NCBI GenBank assembly: GCA_015501585.1
Contig: JADNRY010000151.1
Location: 84,501 to 148,500 of the forward strand
Direction: 5' to 3'
Source of the DNA: Rhodocollybia butyracea
Lineage: Eukaryota; Basidiomycota; Agaricomycetes; Agaricales; Omphalotaceae
Length of the DNA: 64,000 nt
The notes beneath the pieces were generated by a model. That model saw only the letters and a list, made by a program, of their open reading frames with translations, was not told where the DNA came from and did no database searches. The translations under genes and the position numbers were made by a program. Positions 11,420-21,940 of the stretch are shown piece after piece; the first letter of the stretch is position 1, and the number at the start of each line of letters is the position of its first letter.

Positions 11420-12443
11420 GGGTAGTAGTTTAGCGCGTGGTGAGACTAGTAGAGCGCGCTCGCGACGTGGAAGAGAAGTGGCGGATACAACAGTAAGGCT
11501 GGTGTGTGAGCTGGGCGGGAAGTGCCGGTTGTACAGTGGCTCGCGGTGAGTGACTGGCTCGTTGGTAGTTTAGTCGTGCTGACCACTACGTCGAAATAGA
11601 GTTTAAAGTTCAAGTTCCCACCTCAACATTCTAAGACGCAATAATACAGCCCTTAGCAGCTTAATCACTCCTTCCATACAACTAGAACTGCTCAACTGCC
11701 TTCTGGCCCAGGGATTTTCTTTTCTTTGAGATCTATTGTATAGGTTCTAAAATAATGTTTTTCCCAAAATAATCGGTATGTCTTTCATTGAGATCTGTTG
11801 AAACTAAGCGGCCCCTCAGCGTGTCCAGCCGCCCTCTGCGGGCTAGACGCAAAAGGATCTGGAAGCGCGTTAAGCAGTTCTTTGCAGTCTGAACTTTTAA
11901 AAGGTGGTCTGCAAAGGGTTCCTCCCGGAAGGGAGGCGCTGGGTATTCCTCTGCTCCCAGGATTCTAAATCCAGCTAGCAGAAGCTTGCTGCGGGATAAA
12001 GGGGCCTATTCAGCACTTCCCTGCCGCCTGTACTTTATACCCAGGCAGGAAAATTATACTAGCTACTTATTGGCGTACCCAGCAATCCTCACCTGTTGGA
12101 GATTTGAGCTCTGGACAGCTCAAGGCTTGGGAGCTATGATCCACAGACGGACAGCAAGGATAAGGGATGCAGCATATATTCGCTGCATCCAAGCCGAACT
12201 TCAGCAAGCCTCTGCTGTCAAAATTTTGAAGCAGAATACGAGGGCACCATATATTCGCTAGCATGTATTCACCGTTTCACCTTCCAAGCTGACAGAATCC
12301 AAGCCGAACAGCAGAGGGTTGCTGGATATCCAAGAGCGAGTCTATATATACAAATGTGCGTTTACGTACTACATGTCAAAGCGATACATACTGTCCAAAA
12401 GATACATGCTGATCAAGATACTGATTATAAACATGATACAAAA
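11420..12443. other. Between copies C and B: no supported gene
   Basis: The plus frame 11986-12261 has no recognised domain. A short ATATTCGCT motif and the word ATCCAAGCCGAAC occur twice (12170-12310), suggesting decayed repeats. A hairpin-prone CTCCCGGAAGGGAG lies near 11925. Confidence 0.4.
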
Positions 12444-12951
12444 TTAGGAGAGACGCTTAAGTGCTGATAGAACGCGTTGGACGTCGTTGGGCCTTAATGT
12501 AAATAACTCCGCATGTCTTCTTTGGCCTGGGGAATAGTGAACGGACGAAAAATAAGCCAGACTATAGAAAAACATACAAAATGGGCACAGTGTACGGGGA
12601 CGATCAACGCAAAAGATCTCCGTGCGCAGATGAAGCAGCACCTCTGATTTGAAAAACATTTGTCATCGTGCGCGAAAAGAAGTAAAAGATAACAAGCGTA
12701 CCTTGGCGCCGCCGGAAATTCACCGGTATCCAGTCCAGTGGCACCCGCGCAGGGTTGGGGCAGACTCGATCGTGTTCGCAAAGTCTGCGGATGAGGTCTG
12801 TCGACATCCCGATCTTCACAATCCAGTCTCCAGCCTGTGTCATTCCCTCAAACAAAATATAGACAACTCCCCAGCCATCCGCAGCAGAGATTGCATGGAG
12901 GATACGGTATAGAATAAGCTTGTGTAAAACATGAGTCGGGCATCGAGCCAT
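12444..12951 (-). CDS. T5orf172/GIY-YIG-like small protein (copy B), complete
   Basis: Three exons: 12951-12702 (250 nt), 12643-12578 (66 nt) and 12526-12444 (83 nt). The introns are 58 and 51 nt (GTACGC..CAG, GTATGT..CAG). The product is 132 residues. Motifs in order: WGVVYILFEG, WIVKIGMS, RRLCEHDRVCPNP, RRRQ-EVLLHL across intron 1, DRPRTLCPFC, then RRHAELFTL from exon 3. The paired cysteines and His after the core are shared with copy C and may form a small metal site. No signal peptide or membrane segment is seen. A homing or anti-element nuclease, or an element-encoded DNA-binding factor, are both possible; activity is not demonstrable from sequence. Confidence 0.78.
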
Positions 12952-13350
12952 ACTTCGTAGGGGAGGATAGAGCTTTTGGTTTGGGGAGAGGTCGAGTTTA
13001 CTCGGTCGGATACAAGAGAGGGAGGGAGAGGACTCGAATTGTGAGCTGTTGTATCGGAGAGAGGGGAGAGGACTCGAATTACGAGCTGTTGGATCGGAGA
13101 GAGGTCGAGTTTACCGAGGGTGGGCGAGGACTTGACTTGGGAGGTGTTTGGATGGAGAGAGGTTGAGTTGAATGCGAGAGATGGTGGGAAGGAGGTTGAG
13201 TCTAGGAAAGGTCTGCGGATGGGAGTTTTTTCGTCAGAGGGGGGTGAGTTTGGGATGTTTGGTAAGAGGGGATGGGCAAATTACTTGATTGAGTAAGATT
13301 GGATGGATAAGAGAGATGGCAAATAGCGAGGTGGATTTGCAGGTTGGATG
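12952..13350 (-). promoter_or_regulatory. Purine-rich tract upstream of copy B with a tandem duplication
   Basis: On the copy B strand this is CT-rich, as for copy A. On the plus strand GAGAGGACTCGAATT occurs twice (13027 and 13067), each followed by GAGCTGTTG and ATCGGAGAGAG. It is therefore an approximately 40-bp tandem duplication immediately upstream of the gene. Confidence 0.4.
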
Positions 13351-14097
13351 AGTTATGAGTAGAAATTCAATGAAACTGGGCCTGCGAGAAGATCTTTTGT
13401 TGGGAAACTGTAGATCGTGGTGTGGCTAGGATGCGAGAATGAAATGTTCTGAGAAATAACGATGAGGCTACGCTGCGAGGTTCCATTCTTGAGAAAGGTA
13501 AACGCGGTAGGTCTGTCGTCAACATTTGGCCACTTTCTGGTCACTTTCAATAGTACAATAGCAAGAAAAAACCGTCTTTGACGACCCAGCAGGTGTGAGC
13601 CTATCAACACACCATGATACCCACGCGAAGGAAAGGCTGGAAGAATCCGCTTCGATTTGCATGTATTTTGCTATAGAAGAATCATGTATTTATCCTCAAG
13701 TTAATATGCCTGAAAGACAAATATCTTCATCTATGTAGTTCCTCATGTTCGTAAAGGGGGGTGAGGCGAACACGTCAATGACTCCAAGACTGTGCTCAAA
13801 TTGGGGAAGCCCTACTTCAGTGCTCTTCCAATCATTAGTCCAATCTTTAGCGGTCCCTGACCAGCCCAGGACATGAGTCCACCTGCAGACATTTGCAATC
13901 TGGATTATAAATCCAGCCAGCGGAGGAATGCTGGAATGTGCCTGGTGTCCGACAGCAAAATTCTGCTGTCTGTACAAATCACACTGCGAGCTCTTACTTT
14001 ACAAACATGTCTAAGTATTACAGAAGTTCAGAGACAAGACTTGCTCTCAGTTTGTGACTGTGGAACTTCCACAGGAACAGGAGGCCCATGCGCAACA
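13351..14097. other. Element I interior, no supported gene
   Basis: Short frames exist on both strands (13610-13353 and 13977-13696 minus), but none shows a domain, a conserved intron or a counterpart elsewhere in the window. Confidence 0.35.
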
Positions 14098-14537
14098 GAC
14101 ATCACGACATCACGCCAGCGACTGTCTTGACGTCGCGATGTCACGACGACGTGAAGCCTTGACTGTGCGACGGCACCTCGTCGTGATGCACCGACGTCGC
14201 GACGTCGTGCGTCGGCATAAATTTTCTCAGTGGGCTTTTTTAATAACTTCTCATATTTTTTCGCGCTGTATATAAGTCAGGAATATTTAAAAATTTCAGC
14301 GTTGAGTATGAGTTGAGGATTTTTAACAACATCTGCCCAGGATTATACAAAATTTTACAATTGCAATTGAACTGAGCAATTGATAAAGATTCGCGCCTCT
14401 TTCGCGGTCTGATAATTTAATAAAAATGCAGCATTTTCTACCTGGGAAAAATGTGAGTGTATACTGAGTAATTTGTACCTTTACTCAGCATAATCCTCGC
14501 ATTTTCGGGCTGTGCAAATGGTCAATTCCTCGCAGTG
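14098..14537 (-). repeat. Element I right terminal inverted repeat
   Basis: Partner of 8317-8712, about 440 bp. The extra length lies mainly in the CpG-rich inner third, where the right arm has additional CGACGTCGTG-type words and retains more CpG than the left arm. The arms match best in the outer ~280 bp. Confidence 0.9.
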
Positions 14538-14829
14538 TTACATTGGGCTTACTCAGGGGGCTTCCAACCGATAAATCCGAACTATCAACTACTTTAAGTC
14601 CGAGAGCCTTGCTGACCTACCCGCAATCAAAAGTGAAGCCCCTTAGTAATCCTGCTGGACTGCTGGTACATTATTCTCAATAACGCATTCAACACGTTTG
14701 TGTGCATTCTCCCAGCTTGCTTGTTGTAAATTGAAAGAGCCAAGATATTCACTGAGGTAGAGATATAAAGTGATCATTTAGTAAATATGTAATAGCTTAT
14801 ATCTATCCATACAAGAAACTTGAGAGAAT

Positions 14830-16750
14830 TCATGTAGGTTTTTTATATGGCCGGTGAATTGCAGTACTTATGCCTGTATGCACCCGTTTCCGTCCACTTA
14901 AAGCCTTCTGGTTCTGCTCTAGATCCTGCACAACCTCTGCAATCATGTCACTTCCTGGAATGTATAGATCTGCTCGGATTGTATTGATATCATCACGTGA
15001 AATGCCCTCTGAAGTAGTGCGCTTGACCATTGCACTCTCCTCCTGGTAAGATATATACATGTCAAGCCACATTGTATCAGGAAGTGAGGGAAGATGTACA
15101 CCGCTTTCCGATGGTTTGAGATATGCATGCTCTCTGATTAAATGTGATAGTATGTTGTATTTCCAGACAGTGGATGGAGTAGGTTCACAGAGTGTGCAAT
15201 GGATTGGGATATTGGTTGATGAAGAGGTGTGAGAGGAGGAACAAGCACTGGAGTATGACATGCACACATAGTGATACTCACAATCGGATGCTGTGCTTAA
15301 TGTCTTACCCTTCTTCATAAGCACATTTTGACAACCGTCCAAACCACACCAGCCACACAGGTCTTCCCCAACCTAAAGAATGATAAGAAAATCTCTGTAA
15401 TTTGAGTAATAAATAATCTTACATATTGTTGAAATGATACCACTAATGGATCCACGATACCGTGTTTTTGGAGAAAGATATGACGTGCAACGTGATTTCT
15501 CATCGCATTGAGCAATACTTGAGTGCCACATAATTTGCATGCCACTTTGGCCTTGGGCTCAATTGTTTGTTGGGCTGAAAGAGTCAATGAACTCTCCATA
15601 ATGAAGAACTCATCACCTAAGTAAATTTAGCTGTTGTAACCTGTTAGTATATGTGAACACACCTTCAGGACCACAATAGGATTTGAATCATAGGTGTTGA
15701 GCCTGAGGAAGCAATGCAACTGTCTCCCAGTATGAATCTGTGCCCGGGTCAAGCATATCACATGCAAAATCAAAGGTGTCTAGAAGATCTTCATGAGAAA
15801 AAGAGCGGGACATGAGAGCACAATCTGAAGCTGAATGTAAAGGGCTTTCAGCAAGATCATGGACAATAACATGAAGCATTGAGGTTGGTACATGGAATGA
15901 ATAGTCCTTCTGTGATTTTCCATTTCCTTTGATTGGATGGTAGCCACTTTCCCATAGCCAAGCAGAGGGGACAAGAGTCGAGCTATTATCATCTGAGGTG
16001 GAATCTGTCACGGCCTCTGTGTAAGGCATGAGCTTAACCAGCTGGCATACAGCCAATAGACCCAAGCCAACCTGCTCAACTTTGACATCCCACAACTGCT
16101 TTATGCTCAAAATGCAAAACCTCTACTACTGCCAGAGAAACTTGTGCATGAGCAACAATGAGTGTGGCCGCCAAGTCACCGGAACAGAGTATAGACTCAT
16201 CTGCAGGGCTATTGTCCTCAAATTTTGGCATCTCAAAGCGAGAGCTCTGGATGTGAAGGGCTTGGTCTTGAGTAACTCAAGCAGCCCACATTGTGCGGAT
16301 TGTTGCTTTCCGGGCTTGATCAGACTTCAGTAGTGCCACAATGAGAGCATCCTTGCAAAATGCATGGTTGTCAACTTCAATGGTAAGCGACGCAGATTTT
16401 TGGGAAGCAGATAAGTGTATTTCAACACTGTCTTCAATACCTGTGAGGTGCAGCTGTTTGTCCAAGAGTTCAATGAGTGTTGTTAGCTGCTCAGATTCAT
16501 GGGGTGTGGGGCCACTGCCGTTGGCTGTAGCACTTGGTACGGAAGTACTGGTGGTGTCAGAATTGGACAGTGGTACAGAGGTATTATCTTCAGACTTTTC
16601 ATCAGCAGGTGTCCAGTGAGAATCAATGTACTTGCCATTGGGATGCATCATGTCTCGATCTGGAGAAACAAAGTTGGCAGAAAAGTCATATGAATCTCCA
16701 AAATTGGCAAGAAGTACTTGCACCATGGCCCAGGGTATCTTTCCCTTTCA
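14830..16750 (-). pseudogene. Large zinc-finger gene of unknown function, 3' part (exons for C-terminal region)
   Basis: This is the downstream end of a gene whose 5' end is now at 59.3 kb (see segments at 17098, 18686, 20684 and 58200). The C-terminal region has two zinc-finger-like units: CKLCG...HVARH in 15599-15480 and CTLCE...HLIREH in 15200-15110. A basic tail ends at 14830. Upstream coding blocks are 16110-15688 (VGLGLLAVCQLVKLMPYTEA) and 16726-16277 (DMMHPNGKYIDSHWTP). Short gaps between blocks look like 50-90 nt introns. I do not recognise a named domain. Fungal proteins of this layout are widespread in mushrooms, and a transposon origin is possible but not shown. Confidence 0.55.
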
Positions 16751-17092
16751 GGAAAATGTCTGGAAAAAGCTGGTGGATTTTTTATCTTTCACAACAAATT
16801 TCTTTGATAAGAAATATCTTTTATCCCCTTTGTAATTAGTTCATTTTAATTTATCCCTTTCTCCTTGGAAATTAAGTCATTTTCTCGGCCGTAAAAGAAA
16901 TCGGGAGATGATTGGAAATGGTTTTTCAGGCCAAAAAACCATTTCCAATCATCTCCCGATTTCTTTTACAGCTGAGAAAATGACTTAATCTCAAGTGGGA
17001 AACAGAAAAATTACAAGAAAAAATTACAAAGTGGATAATAAACATTTCCAAAAATGGAAACTCTTGGTGAAAGGAAATTATTCCCCCCCCTT
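16751..17092. mobile_element. 342-bp hairpin MITE inserted in the zinc-finger gene
   Basis: Almost the whole element is an inverted repeat. The inner 119 bp (16871-16989) is near-perfect, with arms of about 56 nt around the loop TCAGGCC; the outer arms are weaker. Flanking TTTCA at 16746-16750 and 17093-17097 is a candidate TSD. Removing the element joins coding sequence (…AGNRL and KGKIPWAMVQV…) in one frame apart from a TGA that could derive from CGA. Confidence 0.7.
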
Positions 17093-17097
17093 TTCAC

Positions 17098-17429
17098 AGT
17101 CTGTTTCCAGCAATGGAAAAACACCCCGGCCTGTGGTGTTGGTTGGCTTCCTCCATTGCACGTTTCCACTCCACCTGAAGATCAACTTGTCCAACCTTCT
17201 TGTTATGCTGAGTGACTGAGGCAGGATTAATATGATTGATCCCCTCTATGTCTGTAAGATCACGGCGTCAGTGACCCCTATCCATGTCAGGGTTACATGA
17301 AAACACTGCAACATGTTCTGCGGCAATACTTAACTTTTGTGCGAGCTGTAGAGTATCAAAATTCTGACTGTGATCTTGGGTATGAATGTTCGAAAATAGT
17401 CCTTCCAATTTATCTGTTCCATCAAGAAT
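17098..17429 (-). pseudogene. Large zinc-finger gene, internal coding segment
   Basis: Continuous coding on the minus strand from LLILDGTDKLEGLF through LAQKLSIAAEHVAVF and INHINPASVTQHNKK to the hairpin MITE on its 3' side. The same exon continues on the other side of the 1.25-kb hAT-like element (18678 onwards), with the 8-bp overlap expected from a TSD. Confidence 0.6.
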
Positions 17430-17665
17430 TAGACATGGGCACGAGTGCAGACTTGAGTGCACTCGAGAATCTTGAGGAGAGTATCTGCACCCCAAAAGTG
17501 AGGACTCGCACTCGTGGGAATATAATAAACACTCAAGTACTCGAGTGCACTCCAAGAGTTACACATAGTAAGGGCTTACAATGATTATTATTACTACAGT
17601 ACAATAATACTTGACATTTATTACAAAACTGGTGAACAATAGTATTTTAATTGTGTACAGCTCAC

Positions 17666-17706
17666 AGCGATGCGGCGGCGCTTAAATTAGCGCCTTAAGC
17701 GCCGCT
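17666..17706. repeat. Small GC-rich hairpin
   Basis: GCGGCGCTTAA, then ATTAGCGCC, then TTAAGCGCCGC: an 11-bp perfect stem inside the hAT-like element. Could be a former transcription terminator or part of a decayed element. Confidence 0.5.
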
Positions 17707-17745
17707 CCATATCACTCATGTGTACTGCCTGGTATTCAAGTTTGC

Positions 17746-17831
17746 TTAGGGTAGTGGTTATGGCACCTCATGTATATTACATGATGCATCTGTTTCTGAG
17801 GTTCACGGTTCAATTCTGGCCTAAGGTAAGT
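17746..17831 (+). other. tRNA-like sequence (probable pseudo-tRNA or SINE head)
   Basis: The ends CTTAGG and CCTAAG pair as a partial acceptor stem. GTAGTGGTTATGGCAC resembles an A box and GGTTCAATTC a B box. CCTCA/TGAGG could form an anticodon stem, but it encloses about 26 nt, so an intron or degeneration must be assumed. The T stem is poor. I would not call it a functional tRNA. Confidence 0.35.
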
Positions 17832-17905
17832 CCAAAAAATTACTTTTTAATTGTAATTCATTAATGGTGAGTTTTGAGTGCTATTTGGGCACGGATACTC
17901 ACAAC

Positions 17906-18526
17906 TAAAGATGTCCACTAGTCCAGATCCAGGTATACCCGGATCCGTTTCACAGGTACCTGTGGACCTCAAGGGGCTACCCATGACCTGCACGGATCTG
18001 TGGGAAACAGATACTGGGATCCGCAGGTATTTTAACGCAGGTACTTGCGGATCCAGTGAACACAGGTACTCACAAGTAACTTGTGAGTACCTGCAAGTAT
18101 TTAGTATTTATATGAGTGTGAGATACTCATTAGTACATAGAATAGAGCATGATGTGGGTGGAGAACAGTGGTCCCTGACGAATACAAGTCACAGGAGTTA
18201 AAGAGGGACTACATTTATCATGATTGTATAGTACTACAGTGCATATAGCCACTTGTAACTTGCTACATGCTAGGTGGACACATGGGCTACTCAGACAAGG
18301 TCCAATGCATAGAGGAGAGCATATTCCAGCCCTTATTTGAGCAGAAAAAATTTATTCTTGCCCTCCCCACAAATACTTGCAGGTACCTGCAGGTAGCTCA
18401 AATTTCCTTTGATCAATACCCGTGACCCGCACGGATACCGGGATCCGCAGGTAGACATACCTGCGAGTATTCTCACGGTCATACCTGCGAGTACCTGCGG
18501 ATAACCCGGACTCGTGGACATCTTTA
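17906..18526. mobile_element. hAT-like MITE (621 bp), TSD CTCACAAC, nested in the larger element
   Basis: Termini TAAAGATGTCCAC and GTGGACATCTTTA fit the loose hAT consensus YARNG. CTCACAAC flanks both sides (17898-17905 and 18527-18534). The interior is rich in GCAGGTAC and GGATCC words. The copy at 31,957 belongs to the same family. This copy is the uninterrupted reference that reveals the insertion site of Element II. Confidence 0.85.
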
Positions 18527-18685
18527 CTCACAACCCCTTCATGGCCCAAACTGGTGCACTCACACTCGAGTGCAGACTCGAGTCTGCACTCATCAAAAGT
18601 GTGGGAAGACTCGTTGATGGATACTCGAGTGCGAGTCTTGGATACTCTTAAAGACTCTGCACTTGTGCCCATGTCTATCAAGAAT

Positions 18686-19188
18686 TAGAAGGTAGAGCAG
18701 CTCAGGATCAATAGCTTGCAAATGGGCAATTGTGCAGATGACCTCTTTGACAACAGAGTGGGAATTGGCATATAGAAAAATCTGAGGCCATTACACTTGT
18801 ACATTGCATACGTCAGATGCACATATGTAGCGAGATGAAAAACCTGGTCAGAGAGTGACATTTTTGCACTAGTGAAAGGGATGAAAAAATAGCTGAGGAC
18901 CTGACCAAGGAATGCAATCTTGCGCTGTCGCTCTGCCTCAGTAGCCACATCTGAGTTGGGATCTATGCGTGGAAGTACAGAGAGGAACATAGTTGCCTTA
19001 GGCACATTCTGCTTGTCATGCAGATCCATAAGATCTGCTGCCTTTTCTGCACCAACACCATCCACTTTGGCAATTTCAGCAGCAATCTGAATGCTGGTGA
19101 TTGTAGTGTCGCCAATTTGGATAACAGTGAGAGAGTGGGTTAGCATAGCAAATCCTATTGAGAAACAACATTAACAAAGGTTGGTAAA
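18686..19188 (-). pseudogene. Large zinc-finger gene, internal coding segment
   Basis: Reads leftwards from about 19150 as AMLTHSLTVIQIGDTT, then DLMDLHDKQNVPKATMF and the exon end joining the segment at 17429. It starts at a fungal-type acceptor (CTCAATAG, about 19157). The intron upstream is where the 19,191-20,681 element sits. The first codon after the splice would be TGA, where CGA is expected. Confidence 0.6.
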
Positions 19189-19190
19189 TA

Positions 19191-20681
19191 CATCAGGAAA
19201 ACCACCTCCAAGAAATATGTCATAATTTCAAAAAAGATTCTGAAAATACTGAAAAGCCTACTAATTTTACATAAATTTCAATAATTCTATAAATTTGAGT
19301 GACTTTGATAATTCATGTAATTGTAATGCAGGTAAAATACATCAAGTAAACTTATTTGACAAATTTTGACAGGCTTTCCAGCCTTCGCAAAATTTTCCGG
19401 AATTTCGAAAAATTACAGACAGGTAACTGTAAATATGCTCTATGCCACGAGTTCAACTGACATGAAATATTAGTAACAACTGAAATAAAAGAAGCCTACA
19501 TTGAAGTAGGTAAAAGTCATGATAGTATAACACAAGCAAACGCACAGTACAAACTTGAACAAGCAGCAGCCACGGAGAGGAGGAAAGTGAGGATGAATAT
19601 GTGACAGGTGACGTGGCTCTTTTGTGTTGTTAAGCAAGGTTATGCCAGAGCCAGCCGGACCCTGCCCTCAAGATCTCATGACAGCTATGTTGAAAAGCTC
19701 TTGGCGCTCGTTGGCAACTTGTTTCTTGACGGTGATTCTCACCGGATTTTCACCCCGCTTTGCCCTTAGCCTCTTGCGCTGCCTTCCGCCTCTCGCCATC
19801 ACTCAATGTTCTTTCTCTCAACAGTGATTCTCACCAGCGTTGGCTTCAACCTCTTGCTGTCTCTATTTCATTTGACTGGCCTGTACATATCTTTTATTAG
19901 CTTGGTTGCACCCTGGTATGTTTCACTTGTTAGTTGCAACAATTACTGACTCTTGGCATAGGTAGGCTCTGTCTTCGTTTGACCTATCTTCTATTTGTTG
20001 ACTTCCAAATGAACCGCTCGGTGCATTTATACATCTATTATATATTGTATAAACTTACAACTTGAACTTTTTGTCTTTAGATTTATGGCACGTGCTACCA
20101 CATACATCCAACGCCTTGCCAACATTCTTCTTGTGGTGCTCCGAGTCTGTCTACATCTGCTGCAGTTACTACCACCACTCCTTCGCCTTACTACCACTGC
20201 TTTGCCTTACTACCACATCTTCGCTTACTACCACCACTTTGCCCTAGTACCTTCACTGATTCCTTGCTATACATTCCTTGCTATACCATATCTCTGAGAG
20301 CTTGCTTTATCCATTTGTTTAGTACTGTTACGCTCATTTCCATGAGTAGGATTGCTTCAATGAGAATAAATTTACATTGTCCTCTATTATGAATTGGGTG
20401 AGATAAATGTAGTAAATGTAGAAGAATCATTGAGAAATGTTGTCATACTATGCTTAAACTTTTGTGAAGCCTTGAGAAAGTCTCGAAAATTTCTGATAGT
20501 GTTCACTAAAATTTGGAAAAGGCACAAAAACCTATGAAAACTTACTGAAGTTTGCAAGGGGACTGTGTTATTTTTCAAATCTATGAAATGAGTGTAATCT
20601 AGATAATTTTGATAATTTCCGAGAATTTTCAAAAACTTTGCCGCAATTATCAAATATTTCATGTAGGCAGTTTTCCTGATG
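19191..20681. mobile_element. CATCAGGAAAA-terminated element (1.49 kb) at a TA site, inside an intron
   Basis: Starts CATCAGGAAAAC and ends with the inverse GTTTTCCTGATG; TA lies on both sides. The outer 200-300 bp of both ends are diverged inverted repeats. The interior has CT-rich and ACTACCACC repeats and no transposase. The site is inside a short intron of the zinc-finger gene, so this insertion may have been tolerated. The termini match those of the foldbacks at 40,820 and 44,160. Confidence 0.65.
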
Positions 20682-20683
20682 TA

Positions 20684-21185
20684 GATTATTGAAACATACA
20701 CTTGAAAATATGCTTGTGATCGCAAGTAGTCAAGAGTCCAAATGCCCCAGTTTGGAGATTCAAACCCGGAAGATCTGCAAGCGCAACTCCATAGCCTTGA
20801 GTGGTATCAATCTGCTCACTCATAGCAATTTTGAAGACGAAAAGTAGATTCCCCATCACTAGCCAGTACTGTAGTTGGCCCATGTAATTTTTTGCCATTT
20901 GGATGTGAGCGCCAGACTTTCAGAAATAAATTGAGCCAATGTGCAAGCTGATTGGCATCTTCAGCTTTGCATGAGGAAGAAAGGAGAACCGGTATAGGGA
21001 TATAATTGTCAGGATCAGAGAGTGAACCGATTGCTAGTACTGTTGCATCTTTTCCAACATGAACTTCACCCCCATCCAGTGTGGTCTTGATAGCCTTGAT
21101 TGCATTGTAGTCCGTAACACTACAGTTCACTGAGTCACCATGCTCACAACACAGGCCACAGACCACATTGCGAGAAGGGAAATAC
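20684..21185 (-). pseudogene. Large zinc-finger gene, internal coding segment abutting the 37-kb gypsy
   Basis: Coding from VCGLCCEHGDSVNC through LLSSSCKAEDANQLAHWLNL and TTVLASDGESTFRL, then LPGLNLQTGAFGLLTTCDHK to the intron donor at about 20700. The region is cut at 21185 by the LTR. The pentamer AATAC at 21181-21185 recurs at 58200-58204, where the gene resumes. Confidence 0.6.
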
Positions 21186-21912
21186 TGTCATGCCCCATAC
21201 TCCCGTCCTACATAGCATCTTTTCCCATTGCCTCTGCTCTCCCGCCTATCCCGTCAATCCCGCTCCCGACTTCTTATCATTGGTGCAACTAGGAATCACC
21301 GTATTGACCTAATACCAGCCCTTCCATAAATCGTACCCACTACCTTCCTGTTTCCCTATTCGCCTTGTTCCATTCCGAGGTATGCCCTTGTATTATTCCC
21401 GTTCCCGCTCATCTCTTGTAGTTCCTTTCCCTTTCAACTTACCTGATCATCTAAGTACTTTTCATGACCCTGTATAGTTCTACTATTCTTAAATACTTGT
21501 CAATATCTCTGATACAATAGATTTGCTATATTGAAACAACCCCCCAGTTACCGACTCATTTCTCGACTTATCAGTTTCTTTTACTCTATTTCTTCACTCC
21601 GCAATATACTCTCTTTGATTCCGATTCATTGCACCCTATCAAGTCAGCTTCTGCTTGACTTTCCGCCGCCAATATCTTGTCTTTGAAAACGCTTGCGCCC
21701 AGCGGGTCCTACCCTTAGAGTCGGAAACCCATTCTGTTCCTAGGCTACGGTTCATTCTATCACATTTCCGGATTCCACTCATACATTTCATGTCGTCGCT
21801 ATTCCCAGATCAAGTACACTATCATTGAATCATCCCATCGGAAATGTTCCACCACTTCTATTCAAGATAGTACATCAACCCGTCGCAATAAGGATCCGCC
21901 TAGATCCTTACA
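21186..21912 (+). repeat. 5' LTR of the 37-kb gypsy
   Basis: 727 bp, TGTCATGCC ... CTTACA. Nearly identical to the 3' LTR once the small insertion in the latter is ignored; many differences are C/T or G/A. Relatives lie at 35710, 37983 and 39393. Confidence 0.9.
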
Positions 21913-21940
21913 TTATAGCAAATCTCTTACTGACTAGGGA

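Larger units (their letters stand above)
8317..14537. mobile_element. Element I: 6.2-kb CACTG-terminated element carrying GIY-YIG-like genes
   Basis: The two ends are inverted copies of each other. The left end starts CACTGCGAGGAATTGACC at 8317 and the right end finishes with its reverse complement at 14537. Both are flanked by TTA (8314-8316 and 14538-14540), a candidate 3-bp target-site duplication. CACTA/G termini with a 3-bp TSD are typical of the CACTA/CMC (EnSpm) group. No transposase frame lies inside, so mobility would need an enzyme in trans. The interior holds a possible solo LTR, three complete small genes of one family and a remnant of a fourth. A 3-bp TSD alone could be chance. 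The same architecture at Element II and at the 23.3-kb MITE is what makes the call convincing. Confidence 0.8.
17430..18677. mobile_element. hAT-like non-autonomous element (1,248 bp), TSD TCAAGAAT
   Basis: Ends are TAGACATGGGCAC... and ...GTGCCCATGTCTA as inverted repeats. Both sides are flanked by TCAAGAAT (17422-17429 and 18678-18685). Eight-bp duplications are typical of hAT elements. The termini are followed by runs of the words CTCGAGTGC and ACTCGAG in both orientations. No transposase inside. It interrupts an exon of the zinc-finger gene and itself hosts a second hAT-like MITE. Confidence 0.75.

Noticed and set aside
9782..12951. Calling the GIY-YIG-like genes homing endonucleases
   Set aside because: They are not inside an intron or intein of a conserved gene and show no recognition-site evidence; only fold-level similarity is supported.
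8519..14275. ORFs inside both Element I inverted repeats (minus at left, plus at right)
   Set aside because: They are the same repeat read twice; the similarity reflects the inverted repeat and not a gene family.
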